From Laccaria trichodermophora (taxonomy: Eukaryota > Basidiomycota > Agaricomycetes > Agaricales > Hydnangiaceae): a stretch of 64,000 nt of DNA. Under the pieces are notes generated by a model that saw nothing but the letters and a program-made list of their open reading frames with translations, was not told the origin of the DNA and searched no databases. The stretch lies in contig JACTVC010000033.1 in the NCBI GenBank assembly GCA_018417955.1, forward strand, positions 462,022 to 526,021. Direction: 5' to 3'. A program made the position numbers and the translations under genes. Below are positions 35,991-48,092 of the stretch, in pieces (the stretch's first letter is position 1; every line of letters starts with the position of its first letter).

Positions 35991-38900
35991 ATGAGTACTC
36001 CACGCAAGCAGAGTTCCAGAACCTATCTTTTTTCCCCAGACAACGTCACGTCCGTCGAGGATGTACAAAATGCGCTTTTTGAATTACAATCCATCTTTAC
36101 TGAACAGAACTATGAACATATTCTTGATGAGCTGCTCCAGACACCGTTACACGTCGAACTTGTATTATCAGGTACGTTCTTGGTCTTTGATACTCCTTCA
36201 GTTAGGATTCACCAAAACCAACAGATCTGAGTACCCTTTCGGTCAAAACATGGTTACTCGAGAAATTCCCATTATCGCCTCCATCATATATCTCATCAGT
36301 GACTTGCCAGCTTCTGTTGAAGCTTGCTACTTTCTTCGTATTTCCTCCGATTTCATTCTCCCAAGAGGTTCTTGACCTCATGAAGGAATTTCACATGACT
36401 GTGACACATGCGCCGGCGGTCTTAGATGATCTTTTCGCGATGTCCTTCGCGGATGAGGGACAACATGAAGAAACCAAGGGGTTGTCCAAATTCTCGAAGG
36501 GTAAGTCGAAAAGCCAGTGGAAAGGCAAGCAAGAAAAAAAGGCTGCAATAAGACGTATCAGCGTTAACCCTAAGCCCTTTGCCGCCCTTGCATTGATTGT
36601 TCCCAGCACCTCCAAGGAAAGAGACGACGCCATGTCCGACTTACTCGTTCGTCTCAAAAGTATTCTTGAAGTAAGCCATTCTGAAACGTCCCATCCCGTC
36701 CTGGCTAATCACCAATATAGTTTTATCTCGATAATATCTCTTTGCCAGCTATGTCCCAACATCTGAAAGAGGCCCTTGTCCCTAGAGAGCAACCATCATA
36801 CCTCACAGACCCAGCTACTCCCTCTGGGGTTTCAAGTTCCGCTAAGATCACCACCACAAACTCGCAATCTTTGAAAACGTTCGCTGTCTCGCCTGTCCGT
36901 CAAATGATCTCACTCACCGTCCACCGCAGCGCCCACTACTTTGACAGCGTGAAAGGATTTGGTGAATGGGCTGTTTACATTTCAACAGCAGCTGACGGTC
37001 ATCTCCGACACTACCACCGGAAGGACAAGAAAACTTTTGAGATTATTGTCAAGAAAATCAGGTTAGTCCTGCATAGAGAAACTCTCAATCTTAGCTAAAT
37101 TGACCATATAAACAGAGAATTATCGAATGGTCAATTTTCCTACAACAACCAGAAGAAATTGAGTGGTCCAACTACCCAAGTTCCGATATTCGAGGCGGAC
37201 GTTGCACCAGATCTCAGACTTGTGGTAAGGAACCTCCGTTGAGGAAGAATATTCCTGCTGAAACCATTCTTCTGCAGTATCAAATTGATTGTGTCTTTGT
37301 CCCCAGCAGTGAGGAGGTACGTTGAGCTAACGACAATGCGCGAAATACTTATGCTTATGTTGCCTGTTATTCGCCATCATCAGACCGAGCAACAAGGTGA
37401 AGATATGTCAGCAAGTCTCATTCCAATCTCACCTTCCCTCTCCCACCCAGTCTTGAAGATTTGGGGAATTTTTACTCATGCCCAATTGAAAAAGCATCCG
37501 TGGGACTCCTTGAGTCGTCTGCTCAATAATAAGGGCAAAACATATCAATCTAGGTTTATACTTGCACTTGACCACATTGACCACTGCTCGAGATCCTTTG
37601 CAGGTGCAAATATAGGAAAAGGCCAGATAAAGCCGGGGACAACGTATACTCACCAGCCTCATGGCAAATGTTGGAAGACGCAGAAGCGACACATGATGTC
37701 AGCGTGCCAGACCTACCTCCGGATGAGTTAAGCCAGGTGTGGTTTATTGGGCATTGTGACAGGCTATAATCTCACGGGCTATCTTAGCTGCACTCTACTT
37801 TCGTGTGAGAACACACCTTGCCTCGTCTTCCATATTCTCATCAAAATAGTCTTGAGAAATTCATCACGTTCTCCAAGGTAAGCTCAGGGCTTTCGTCACA
37901 TAAAAGTGGGTCAAAGTATTCACCAACAAACAGGAGCTGCTCTTCAGTATGCTTGTCAGTTCATACCAACTTCCATAGCTAATTGTAACAGGCATGCTTG
38001 CGGACCTTGATGTGTCTTTTCCATTCGAAGTCTCGTACGTTGTTCAAATATAGCCTGCATGGTGACCGCTAAACGAGCACGAAAATAGCCCACACGAAAG
38101 GGCCATCGTAGAGTATCCCTTTTCTTGCTATGTCCTCGGTCGAAGCGGTACTGGGTTGGTCATCCTGTCATCGTCAATTTCTTCTGTTCAATTGTCGCTC
38201 TTAGGAAAACCACAACAATGCTCTTCAGGATGTTACGGGTTGAGAGAACATATCAATTATGCACGGAACGTGCAATCAAACCAAGGCAGGTATTCGTAAC
38301 TAAGTCTCGTCTTCTAGCGGCAAAAGTAGGAGAGTACTTCGAGAAACTATCGAATTCTCTCGCAACTGGGTCATGTTCGCCTCAGGAACTAAAACAGCTC
38401 GCAAAAGCGAAACAAACACAAGCCCAGCTAGATCATCTTGTGGCACTGGATGATCTACCCGATTGGCGAAGTGACTTGCCATCTAAGTATAGTGATTTGG
38501 AGGATCGCCATTTTCCTCTCTTCATAACCTTTGATCAGGTGTGTGGGACTTTAACTCGCCCTCATCTGACCCATTATCTGATAGTGTATGATATAGTTAT
38601 GCTCGATGCTTGAAGCCAGTCAATTTGAGAAAGTCGGCCATGACAATGAACACTCCATGCGTGTCGGTTTTCAAACACATAACAGAGGCTCGACCAGAGC
38701 AACTGTACGTTCAGGAGAGCAAATAACTTTCAAAAGGTTCAGATCAGAGTATTGGATTCACTTTCCTCAGTCGCTAACAAAGGGCCTGGGTATGTTGTTG
38801 CTACGCTTACTATTGTGTTGACTCACATTGGCTGTGGTTAAGACGCGGCCCTGGTGTTCAACGAGATCATGGGTATGCAATACTCACGCTTGTCTCTGTC

Positions 38901-41900
38901 GCCATTGGATGACTTGGTTTTAGGCATTATCTGTGGCTCCGAACAGACCGCCTCCACGTCTCGTGGATTTATGGATCGTACATCCTATGAGAAACTCAGC
39001 AGCCGAACACACCCAACATTCGCGCAGCAACGGGCAATCATATACGACATATTCCTTCACTATTGTCAGAAAAAAATTGACTTGGGTGATTACGACGCGG
39101 CCGAAAGGTTTGGAGTCTTTGGTTGCTTCAAATGATCGATACTTTGACAACGTCTTTGCACCTAGGACTCATAAAATCATCGCAGGTTTTGGCCAGCATG
39201 GTGTTCCTGGCAGGAAGTTGGACCGTCTGTGCGTCTCGTGCCTTTCAGCTCTGAGCCATCTCGTGAATCTTCTAATTCAGGTACGTCGACGAAGCCCAGG
39301 ACAATCTTCTTGTCGATGCTCTGCGTAAGTTCCATCATTCTCCAAAAATCCTACCGTCCTCAACAATTTACCACAGTGTTAAGATCAATTTGTGGTAATC
39401 CCAATGGGTTGTTCTGGGCCGGGGACACAGCGCAAGCGATATCGATCGGAAGCTCTTTTCGGTTTGATGATCTCAAAGCATTCTTATTCAGAGTTGAGGT
39501 ACGGCATGACTTCCTTTGAGTATGATTTTCCATGTCTTACGGCAAAAAAACCATTCTAGAAGCGACGAGAATCGAGGATCTCTTCTTCCCCCACACGTCA
39601 TCTGATTCAAGAACCCCTGAAGACTTTCCAATTATCCGTCAACTACAGATCTCATGGAGGCATCGTCAACTGTGCCCACTCGTTAGTTGACTTGATCTCC
39701 CGTTTCTGGCCATATTCGATCGACATCCTGGCTCCTGAAAAGGGAATTGTGGATGGTGCTAAGCCCACCTTTTTCAGCGGCGGGAATACAAGTACTCCCG
39801 ATCATGTTTGTTGTAATCGCTATCATCTCAGCTGATCTCTAACACACTCTTTAGCGACAATTTCGTTTCCAAGAAGCAAAGTACGCTCGTCTCCATACAC
39901 TTAACGAGACGAAACGACTTATTTTTGTTTAGCGATACTGTGATCGAATTCGGAGCTCACCAATGTTTGTCTTTCCTTCCTTTCAATTTTTCCTTCGTCT
40001 TCCAACGTTTCCAGGCATCCTGGTGCGCGACGAGGCTGCGCGAGAGAGACTTCACAGCCAAGTTGGAGCAATTGGCATTATTTTGTAAGCAAGATTAAAA
40101 TCGTGTGGTTTATGGTTAATGACGCTTTCCAAGAACTCTTTATGAAAGCAAAGGCTTAGAATTCAATGATGTAGGTTGTTGCATTATGTGCTCGGAGATA
40201 CTCTATGTTTTGATATTCAAACAACCTTGCGATTTTCAGGTTGTTCTCTATAACTTCTTTCACGACTCAAACCTTGATGTGTCACAATGGAGGGTCATTC
40301 TAAATGCTGTCGACCTTTGTGGGTCTGTCCCCGATTTTGATGAGATGAGACATGCTCCCATTTGTTCAGAAGTAAGGGCTTTGCGTGTTCCTAGTTCTTC
40401 CATCATTAACGTCTTACAGCTGAAATTTTTGTATGTTGCAATCACGAGGGCTCGCAACAACTTATGGATAGTAGACTCGTCCTTGAAAGCCGGTCCAATG
40501 AACGTATGTATTCTGCGTTCTTATGGGATGTTGTTAATGTTTTGTACAGATGTTTTGGACAAGCCGCAATCTAATTATCAATTCTGCTTCTGAGTTCCAC
40601 TTTACCGATCTCGCAGTGGATTCTAGTGCCGAGGAGTGGGGGGCAAGAGCGAAGGACTTCTTCGATCGGGAACAATTTGCACAAGCACAGCGTGCCTACG
40701 AGAAAGCTTCGCTTCCCCGTGCTGCTGCTGTGGCAAATGCGTATCATCTGCGCGAAGTCGCGCGAAACTGTTCAGCTGGAACCTCTCGAGCCCTTCTTGA
40801 ACGCCGCATGAATGCTTTTACAGATGCTGCAGAGGCGTTTCTCTGTTGTGCTGGACAGGCGGTCCAGACGCCTGAAGACTACTATCGTGCCGCTGCTGGT
40901 TGTTTCGAGAAGGCGGGTGATAGTCCCGCTGGTTCCTCGATTTACCTTGCCAAGGCTGCTCGAACCTATCTTCTCGCCAAATGCTTCACAAATGCAGCTC
41001 AGCTGTTCAAAAAGGCAGCAATGTTCGATGAAGCAATTGAGGTTATCACTAACTACGCAGGAAAAATTGAAGAAAGAGTTGCCGCCCAGATCAAAGATGT
41101 CGCACGTTTGAGATACTTTACTACAAAACAGTTCGAGTATGTCACCTTATTTTACTTTATTCGACATTATTTTTTATAGCTAACACAACTACACTCCAGG
41201 AAAGCACACAAATTATTTGACACGGTCGAGGAAGAGCTTGAATATCTTGATGATCGAAACTTGGATGGAGCACAAATAGAACTTTTGGTGTCCCATGGAC
41301 GAGTGGCTGACGCAGCCGAGCTCCACTTGTCAGAGGGTCGCACAATCGAAGCTCTGGAGTTATTTCTCAAAGATAAGGGTGACCCAAACCAATCCACGCA
41401 ACGGGCTATCCATTGTATCCTACAGGGCTTGTGGCGGGAATTTTCATTAGGGATTCGAAAATCTCCAAATGACATAGTCGTCAAGTTCCTTTCCTATGCT
41501 GGTTCGATAAATCAATCTCTTCTCAACCAAAATGAGCGTGACGAGGTACATTAAAATATGCTTGATATCGATCTAGTTATTCAATACTCAATCTGCCACT
41601 ATAGATCGAACTGTTTGAAACGATCTCCTCTGGGACATTTAAAAATCTAGTCTCCCTTGCCGACAGGTTCTTCAAGGGACAAAACCTGTCTGCCGGTCTC
41701 TTATCGCTTGACCATCACTTTTCGGTACCCCACGCGCTACAAAACATGGACCTTGATTCATTAACAGGTACCCTGCAACCATTTTCCCTCTACGCCCAAC
41801 AACTTCATGACACAGCATTTCATGCGGACCCACGCACTAACGCTCATGTTTGGAAGGTGCTCGGACTCCGGCCTCATGGTCGAATTGCCTTCGTGGTCCC

Positions 41901-44470
41901 GCATGGGACTTTTTTGCATGAAAAGGTTACTCCTGCTGCAGGGTCTACCGTGGAAAGTTCGAAAGATCTCATTGTCTCAATTGAAAATTTACCCCGAATC
42001 GTTTGCGGTGCACTTTCCGAGCGCCTGCTAGAACGAGTTAAACGTCAAAATGACATGTGCCGTGGAGCAAGATCTCTTTTCCCCTGCCTACGGCATGTGG
42101 TCTTAGGGGGCTGTGCCAAATACAACTGCACCCAAGACCACATCGAGCCGAACCCAGTTTGGTACAACACCTGGATTCAAGCGCATATCTACCAAATCCT
42201 GATCTATCAGACAATAAATCGTGACGATCTCAACTACCCCTCCGACTTCCGCAACTCACAACGAGAGTATGGTTATTTACATTTTGTTCCGGATCGACGG
42301 TTCCTAACAGTTCTTTTTTCAAAGATTTTGGATCGGAAAACTGTACGATGCTCTCAACCCCCCAGCTTACAAACTTGGAACAACAAGCAGCTTGAAGCAA
42401 GGGTTTTCTGACAGCTTTCGAGCAGGCTTCCAGGTCATCATCAGCTGGATTCGTGAGCTTACATATAATCTCGAATTTTCATCGAAGACGGAGACCCAGT
42501 TCCTCACCCAAGTCATGCAAACTGCAGACTTAAGCTTCACCCTCGACAGAAGAGAGGCACACCTCTATTTGTATCGCTCGAAGTTTGCTACTGCAACAAC
42601 TCCGCCACAGTACCTTCGAAAACCTGACGACCAGAATTCATTATTGCAGCTTTTGTCCTCCTATCAAAATAATAAAACCTGGAGTGTTCTTGTGGGCACT
42701 TTCTTCATTCGGTCAGTAATTTACATCCTGGCTGTTGTAATCAAATTTTTACGTGCATCCAGGCAAATTATGCAAAACCAACTGCCAGTAGAGATCGGTG
42801 TCCTTTGCACCTACATCGAGCATCTCTGTGCCTTAACAGTTGTATTCAATCGTGCCCAACGAACAGGGGGGTTGCACAACGTCACTCTTCCTCGCAGCTG
42901 GCTCTCCAAAGTTCTAGCCAACTTTAGCCCAGATGAAGCCGCTGATAAGACAACCAAATTTTGGTTATTTCCTCCTATTCTGGGAGATCTCATAAAAGAG
43001 ATTTATACGGGTAAAGGCGCTGGTATGCTGAAGTTCAATGTCTAAACTGTACCTGACTGAATTTTTTGGGCAGAACACTTGTTATTTGGTCCTGAATTAC
43101 GGAAATTGACAGAAGAGGGAATTCCCATTCGCAACATGTTCATTGCTCGACTGTGCGTCCTTCTTAAACCGCCTTAATACTCCATCTGACCAACTCTTAG
43201 TTATCGTGTCTTGGCGCTTCGTGAGTTCGGATTCCAATTTTCACTTTGATCATTGGAGCTCAATCGCCTTGTCGCAGTGGGCTATAATATCCGGGTTATA
43301 AACTTCAGAAATCAAATTTGGAGGATTTCGGACGCAATGCATGGATTCGGCCAGCCCCCATTCTCCCCCCTCTACAAAAGGTGACTAGTGCAGGTGTTTT
43401 ATATATATATCATCCCCTTGATTTTTAATCCGCATTAGATATGTCGACGCGCGTGGCTGGGGGGGGATCTCAAGTGCTGTGAGAGAGTCAATGGAAGGGT
43501 CAGCGTTGGATGAAATGATCAATCTTCAGCACGCCAATCGAATCGCCCTTCCCATACAGGGGCATCGAGGTTTGCGGAGAATTGTATACTCGGCTGTGGA
43601 AGATATCCCGGCCCTCCTACAATCTGGATTCGAACTCCCTTCTTCCATATCTGATGGTCCGGAACAAAGCTTAGACGTCGTCTCAGAGCCGCTAAACGAA
43701 GGAAGCGAAGATGATATCGCTGATCCTATTGACGATGACGTTTACGAAGACCCCACAGAGTATGACGCGGACCACAACGTTGTCATTGAGGATATTTCGC
43801 AGGAAGTAGCATCGACTCCCTCAGTAGAAGAACTTCATGCTGCATGCACCCTCCAACGAGCATTCCGCCGCTGCCTTACTAGGCAAAAGGAGAGAAAAAA
43901 GCGCCGGTTGTCTGGCCGTTGCCTTCATTTCTTTGCCATTTGTCTGGACGTGGTTAAGAAGGACAAATGGGGGAGGTCTCGATATAAGTTCTACTTTTTG
44001 GGTCCCCTCCCGCATGTTCTAGCATGTCTGCATGCTGCCCAAGAAGCTGTTCTCGTCAAAAAAGATGAAACAAAGAAACTGCTCCGGGGCGGGGACATCA
44101 AAAACGAAGCGTTGGATGACCTAACTTCTCAGCTAACGCTGATCGTGTGAGCCAACTTGCCTCCATGACTAATAAAATGACTTGACATTTCTTTAGCAAT
44201 GCACACAAAGAACTGAAGCGAATGCTGAAGTCACTCGAACCCACTGCAGAGGTTCATCGCCGCCATGACCTGACAAGTTTGAAAGTCCACATCAGCCAAG
44301 CGGCGAACCTCCTTCAAACATTCCCGTTCAAAGGGTCCGAAGATCCTCAACCATACCTTGACATGGCCTACAAGAGTGTTAGGGAACCAGTACGGAAGAG
44401 TATGAAGAAAGAGAAGAAGCCCCAGTTGAATTTGGATGACAAGGATTTAATGTACCTTGACTATGCGTAA
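35991..44470 (+). CDS. TRANK1-like superfamily 1 helicase, copy A
   Basis: Large multi-exon gene. The ATG at 35991 opens exon 1 (to 36171) and the last frame ends LMYLDYA at 44470. Helicase motifs in order are GRSGTGKTTTM (Walker A, split by an intron at 38155-38204), YVDEAQDN (about 39282-39305), LFWAGDTAQAIS, LSVNYRSHGGI, LYESKGLEFND and YVAITRARNNLWI. These define a UvrD/Rep-like SF1A ATPase. Downstream are helical TPR-like repeats (AKDFFDREQFAQAQRAYEKA region), then an IQ motif (LQRAFRRCLTRQKERKKRR, near 43850-43905). The domain order resembles TRANK1/lupus brain antigen proteins, whose substrate is unknown. Joints around 37740-38135 were not resolved; unit 1 lacks 5 nt there relative to unit 2, so a frame break is possible. 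Confidence 0.8.
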
Positions 44471-44829
44471 GATCGATTTCATTCAGCACTACTGTCATCT
44501 TGACTGGCATAGCCTATCAATCTTGTATTTTTGAACATTTACACATCTCAAGTATCTTCCCAAAAACTCGGAATGGCCGTTTTACTTGAGACTCGTCACT
44601 CCCGTGATACATACAACTGATCGTGTCGACACGGCTACTGATGGTCTTCGCGGAAGAACAGGTTGAAAGACTTGGAAAAGATGCAGATTTATTCCGCTCA
44701 ATTGAGGACATTGGACCCAAGTTCCCGAATCCTAACAATAGTATGTCACCTGAATCTTTGACCTACAACATCCAAGAACTGGTGACACTCAGAGCTGCTT
44801 CTTTTGCACCACGATCAGCACGACTCAGA

Positions 44830-45480
44830 TCACGTCGAATCGCATAAACATGACAAGAAATGCTTCAGCTTGCCAAGCTTCAATCCCGGTCATGAGCCTA
44901 TCCTGGAGATTCATGTTCCTTCTCTTCACTTTCCACTCGCCGGCGCCAGTGATAAGTCAACTCATTTGGCTACGAGGGCATGTACTCCGTGGACCGTGGC
45001 ACCCAGTGGCTATGACGACCCCTCGGAATCCTTCAGCCTTCCAGTCCGTCTCAACAAGCGCAGCGCATAACTCTGCGCGATTTGATGTAAGGTTGTGCGA
45101 AGGAGAAGTCTCTAACCGAAGCGATATTGATATTCGTCCCGCCCAAATCCAAATCCAGGACCGGTGACGACAGCATAAGTATCCGCCATTGTTGCTAGCT
45201 GCTCCGTCTGTAAAAACGAGGACGAGGGGTTCAAGATGTTCCTCATGCTCGCAAATGTTTTCGATTTCTGAGCGTGGCGTCGAGGATGCAATTTTTTTGA
45301 CTTGGAACAGAGTAAGAGGATCCTCGTGACCTGAGCGCGGAATGAGTTTGCACGACATGACAATTGATGTTTGGGTACGTGAAGTAAAGTCGAGGAAAAA
45401 CAAAGCCTGTGCACTGGAGAACTATCTCGACTTGATTCCCTTTCCTCAACCCCCCGGGTTAAGCTGGGCCAATAAAAACA
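44830..45480 (-). pseudogene. Decayed RNase H-like gene (unit 1, first copy)
   Basis: The minus strand has FTDGAASNNGG (first catalytic Asp), then in shifted frames a glycine-rich strand (AVVTGPGFGFG), then LTSNRAEL (catalytic Glu). The place of the third Asp reads VVIATG instead of VIATDS. A C-terminal piece (DRLMTGIEAWQAE) follows. With frame breaks and a lost active-site residue it cannot be an active nuclease. Its counterpart in unit 2 is a shorter remnant at about 56985-57165. Confidence 0.7.
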
Positions 45481-45901
45481 CTCGCAGTGGTTGTAACCAG
45501 AATGTATTGCATGCATGATGCGTGGTGTTTTTTCTAGTCCTGTCCATCTTAGCTAGCGAGGCCAGGAGTGGGCTTGATGCACATTTCAGCCGTCGAAAGT
45601 CAAAATTTATCTTCAGGGCTGTGGCAAAGCTGCTGGATTTGAAAGCGTCAAGTTGTCCTCACGACAAGACCGATGAAAGCTGTGCATAGTGTTGTGGATG
45701 AGGATGAGTTTGTTGAAGATGCAACTTTCGGGGACAAGTAGTTCATATGAACGAGTGAAGCTTTCAGGTAGTGGTCGACACTGGGGAGCACAATGTCAAC
45801 CCCGTAGCAGCATTTACTATTCAACTAGAAGGCGTCTCCAAGCACTTCTCACTTGGGGTGAATCTCGCTGGCAGTATTCGCGAGAGATTCTTCTAGTAAT
45901 C

Positions 45902-46539
45902 CTACGGAAGTGAAGTGTAACCGTTTCTGAACATACCAAGAATAAAAAGACTCACTGCTGCTGCTTTGGCGTAGCGATCCGCCTGATTCCATTTCCTGTC
46001 AAGCAGGTAGAACTCAACACGAATTCCCTCCCTTTCCTTGTCTTCTATCGCCTTCATCAAACGGTCCCACAAATCCATATTTGCCCTCTGTACGACCCAC
46101 CGACCGCTCCGATTTCGCCATACCCTTATATACACTGCGGCGCCTTCCGCCACATACTCCGAGTCGGTTGCGATGACGATCGTTTCTATACCCTCCTTTT
46201 TCCAATCAAGTTTGATTGCGGCTTCAACGGCGCGTAATTCTGCGCGATTGTTAGCAATTGATGAAAAGCATCAGGTTCCAGTCGGAACGAGCAACAAGAG
46301 ATGGGCGAAGGGCCAGCCACAACGCCGCAGCCTGCGCGTACATCGGGTCGTCCATTATTGGGCGCTGCGCCGTCCGTGAAGATGAGGATCCTCCGGGCAT
46401 CGTTTGTACTCTCCCAGCGCGGTGACTTGCGGGAGTAGTTGGGGGCAAACGCATACTCCAAGGGGTTGCTCCTATCCGTTCCAGCCAACAAGGTTGGGGC
46501 CACTTCGCAAATTGTTTGGGGCACGGTGAAGCTCACCAC
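45902..46539 (-). pseudogene. RNase H1-like gene, frameshifted (unit 1, second copy)
   Basis: Encodes the same protein as the readable copy at 57595-58197. The N-terminal part with ILIFTDGAAPNN is open, then a single missing base near 46250 throws the frame just before the SNRAEL motif. The rest (VIATDSEYVAEG, MDLWDRLMKAIEDKE, and WNQADRYAKAAA with the last Asp) remains readable in the other frame. The missing base is seen by direct alignment with unit 2. It could be a sequencing error, but the companion copy is clean. Confidence 0.75.
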
Positions 46540-46753
46540 CCAGGCATTAAACAGTCAAATTGACGGCCACGACGGTTCATTCTTGAACTCAGAATTTTGA
46601 ATCGGAGGCATCGTCGGCGGGGGTTTCTGAATAGTTTTATCCTCGGCGGTGGGTCAAAGGTTTTAGGGAAAAACAAATCCCGCACTGAATCATGATGCCT
46701 GAACGATGGGGGTTGTTTGAATTACTGGGAAGAAAGTAGTAAGCCATTTCAAC

Positions 46754-46784
46754 CTCGATGAGGAAGTCGTAGGCCGCATTATGT
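46754..46784 (-). pseudogene. Remnant of SEC4 exon 1
   Basis: Read on the minus strand it gives ATGCGGCCTACGACTTCCTC then ATCGAG, matching SEC4 exon 1 (ATGCCCCCGCCGCACTACGA then CTTCCTCATCAAG) with a small deletion after the ATG. Nothing of the remaining SEC4 exons follows. It marks the left edge of unit 2. Confidence 0.8.
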
Positions 46785-46982
46785 AAATTTACTAGGCAAC
46801 GGGTGGGTGGCTGTGTAGATCAAGCTTCAAGCATGCATGTCGACAACCTTTTCAAACTTCACGCCTCTTCAGCGGGTTTTACCCCAACGTGCGGACTCAT
46901 ATACTTTCGGTGAATACTTATGACTTGAATATTTATGGTAATGATCCTTTTGTTTCTCAATTTCACTAGACTGATATTGATA

Positions 46983-47690
46983 CCTTCCCGTAAGAATCTG
47001 AAGACATCTGAAATCTTCAGACGTCTTCAGATTTTAAAGTCCGAATCTGAAGACGACGCCACCATCAAATCTTCAGCCCGTAAGCCTAACTTCAAAATCT
47101 AGAAACTTCAGATTTCAACAACTGGTATTGAGAGTCCCCGCCATTCCTTCGCCCATTTCATAGTTTATTTACCTCCTCTGGCCACAAAACTATGTCATTA
47201 GAGTAGCCCTTACACCTGTGTAATCCGTTGGCCAAGTTACAACAGTGGAGTATTTTGCAACAAAGCTTGGAATAAAAAATAGGGCTATTCCTAGGGTTTA
47301 TTAGCACATGCAGGCCTGTCAGCATCATTTGAAGGATTGCATAAAGAATTATAGCAATCATGAAGCTTCAGGTTGGTATAGCAGAATGTAGATAGGCGGA
47401 AGCGAGGCGGGAGGGGAGGGGGATAGATGACATAAGCAGGGGCGGGACGGGATAAGGTAACTCGGGATGATGGCATCTCAGATCGGACCATCTGAAGACA
47501 TCTGAAGACAAAATTTCAGTCTGCAGAGGGGTCGGGAGGCCTCTGTAGATTTTACAGTCTGAAGAAATCTGAAGACACGAAACTATTTGAAATTGATGTT
47601 GATGGAGGCTCGGCATCTCGGCTGATGACGACTTGGCATGATCTGAAGACGTTTGAAAACTTCAAACGTCTTCAGATCCTTACGGGAAGG
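46983..47690. mobile_element. TA-flanked MITE rich in CTGAAGAC
   Basis: A 708-bp element. The left end is CCTTCCCGTAAGAATCTGAA; the right end, reverse-complemented, is CCTTCCCGTAAGGATCTGAA. TA lies just outside both ends (46981-46982 and 47691-47692). The interior is crowded with CTGAAGA and TCTTCAG words in both directions, especially near the ends. The equivalent place in unit 1 (about 35500-35620) lacks it, so it arrived after the duplication or was lost from unit 1. Confidence 0.8.
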
Positions 47691-48092
47691 TATCCAATGA
47701 TTATTGTTTTCTACAAGGCCAACGAACCGTGAATGTTTCGATTGGTTCCGCCACGATCGGGCCGCAACCAAGCGCCTAACCTCGGCGACTCCAAGCTAAA
47801 ACGTTCCCTTGACAAGTTGACCCAGTCTTGACCGTTCTTTTGGGAGAGGAAATAGGCCAGACAATTTCATTCGATGCTTCTTTCGTTTGTTCTTCCGTTC
47901 AACTCTGGGAAAGACAACCCCCCGTCTCAAGGCAACTCAAAAAACGAATCGCCAAAAGTCTTCTTTCCTGCGCCACAATAGTAGCGCCAAGGGTCATGCC
48001 ACCTGCCTCGTTACTTCGCAGTTTATACGCCTACAATCGTCTTTTCCCATATAACTCTAGCAAGCTATCTAGGCTTTCCACACGTATTCACA

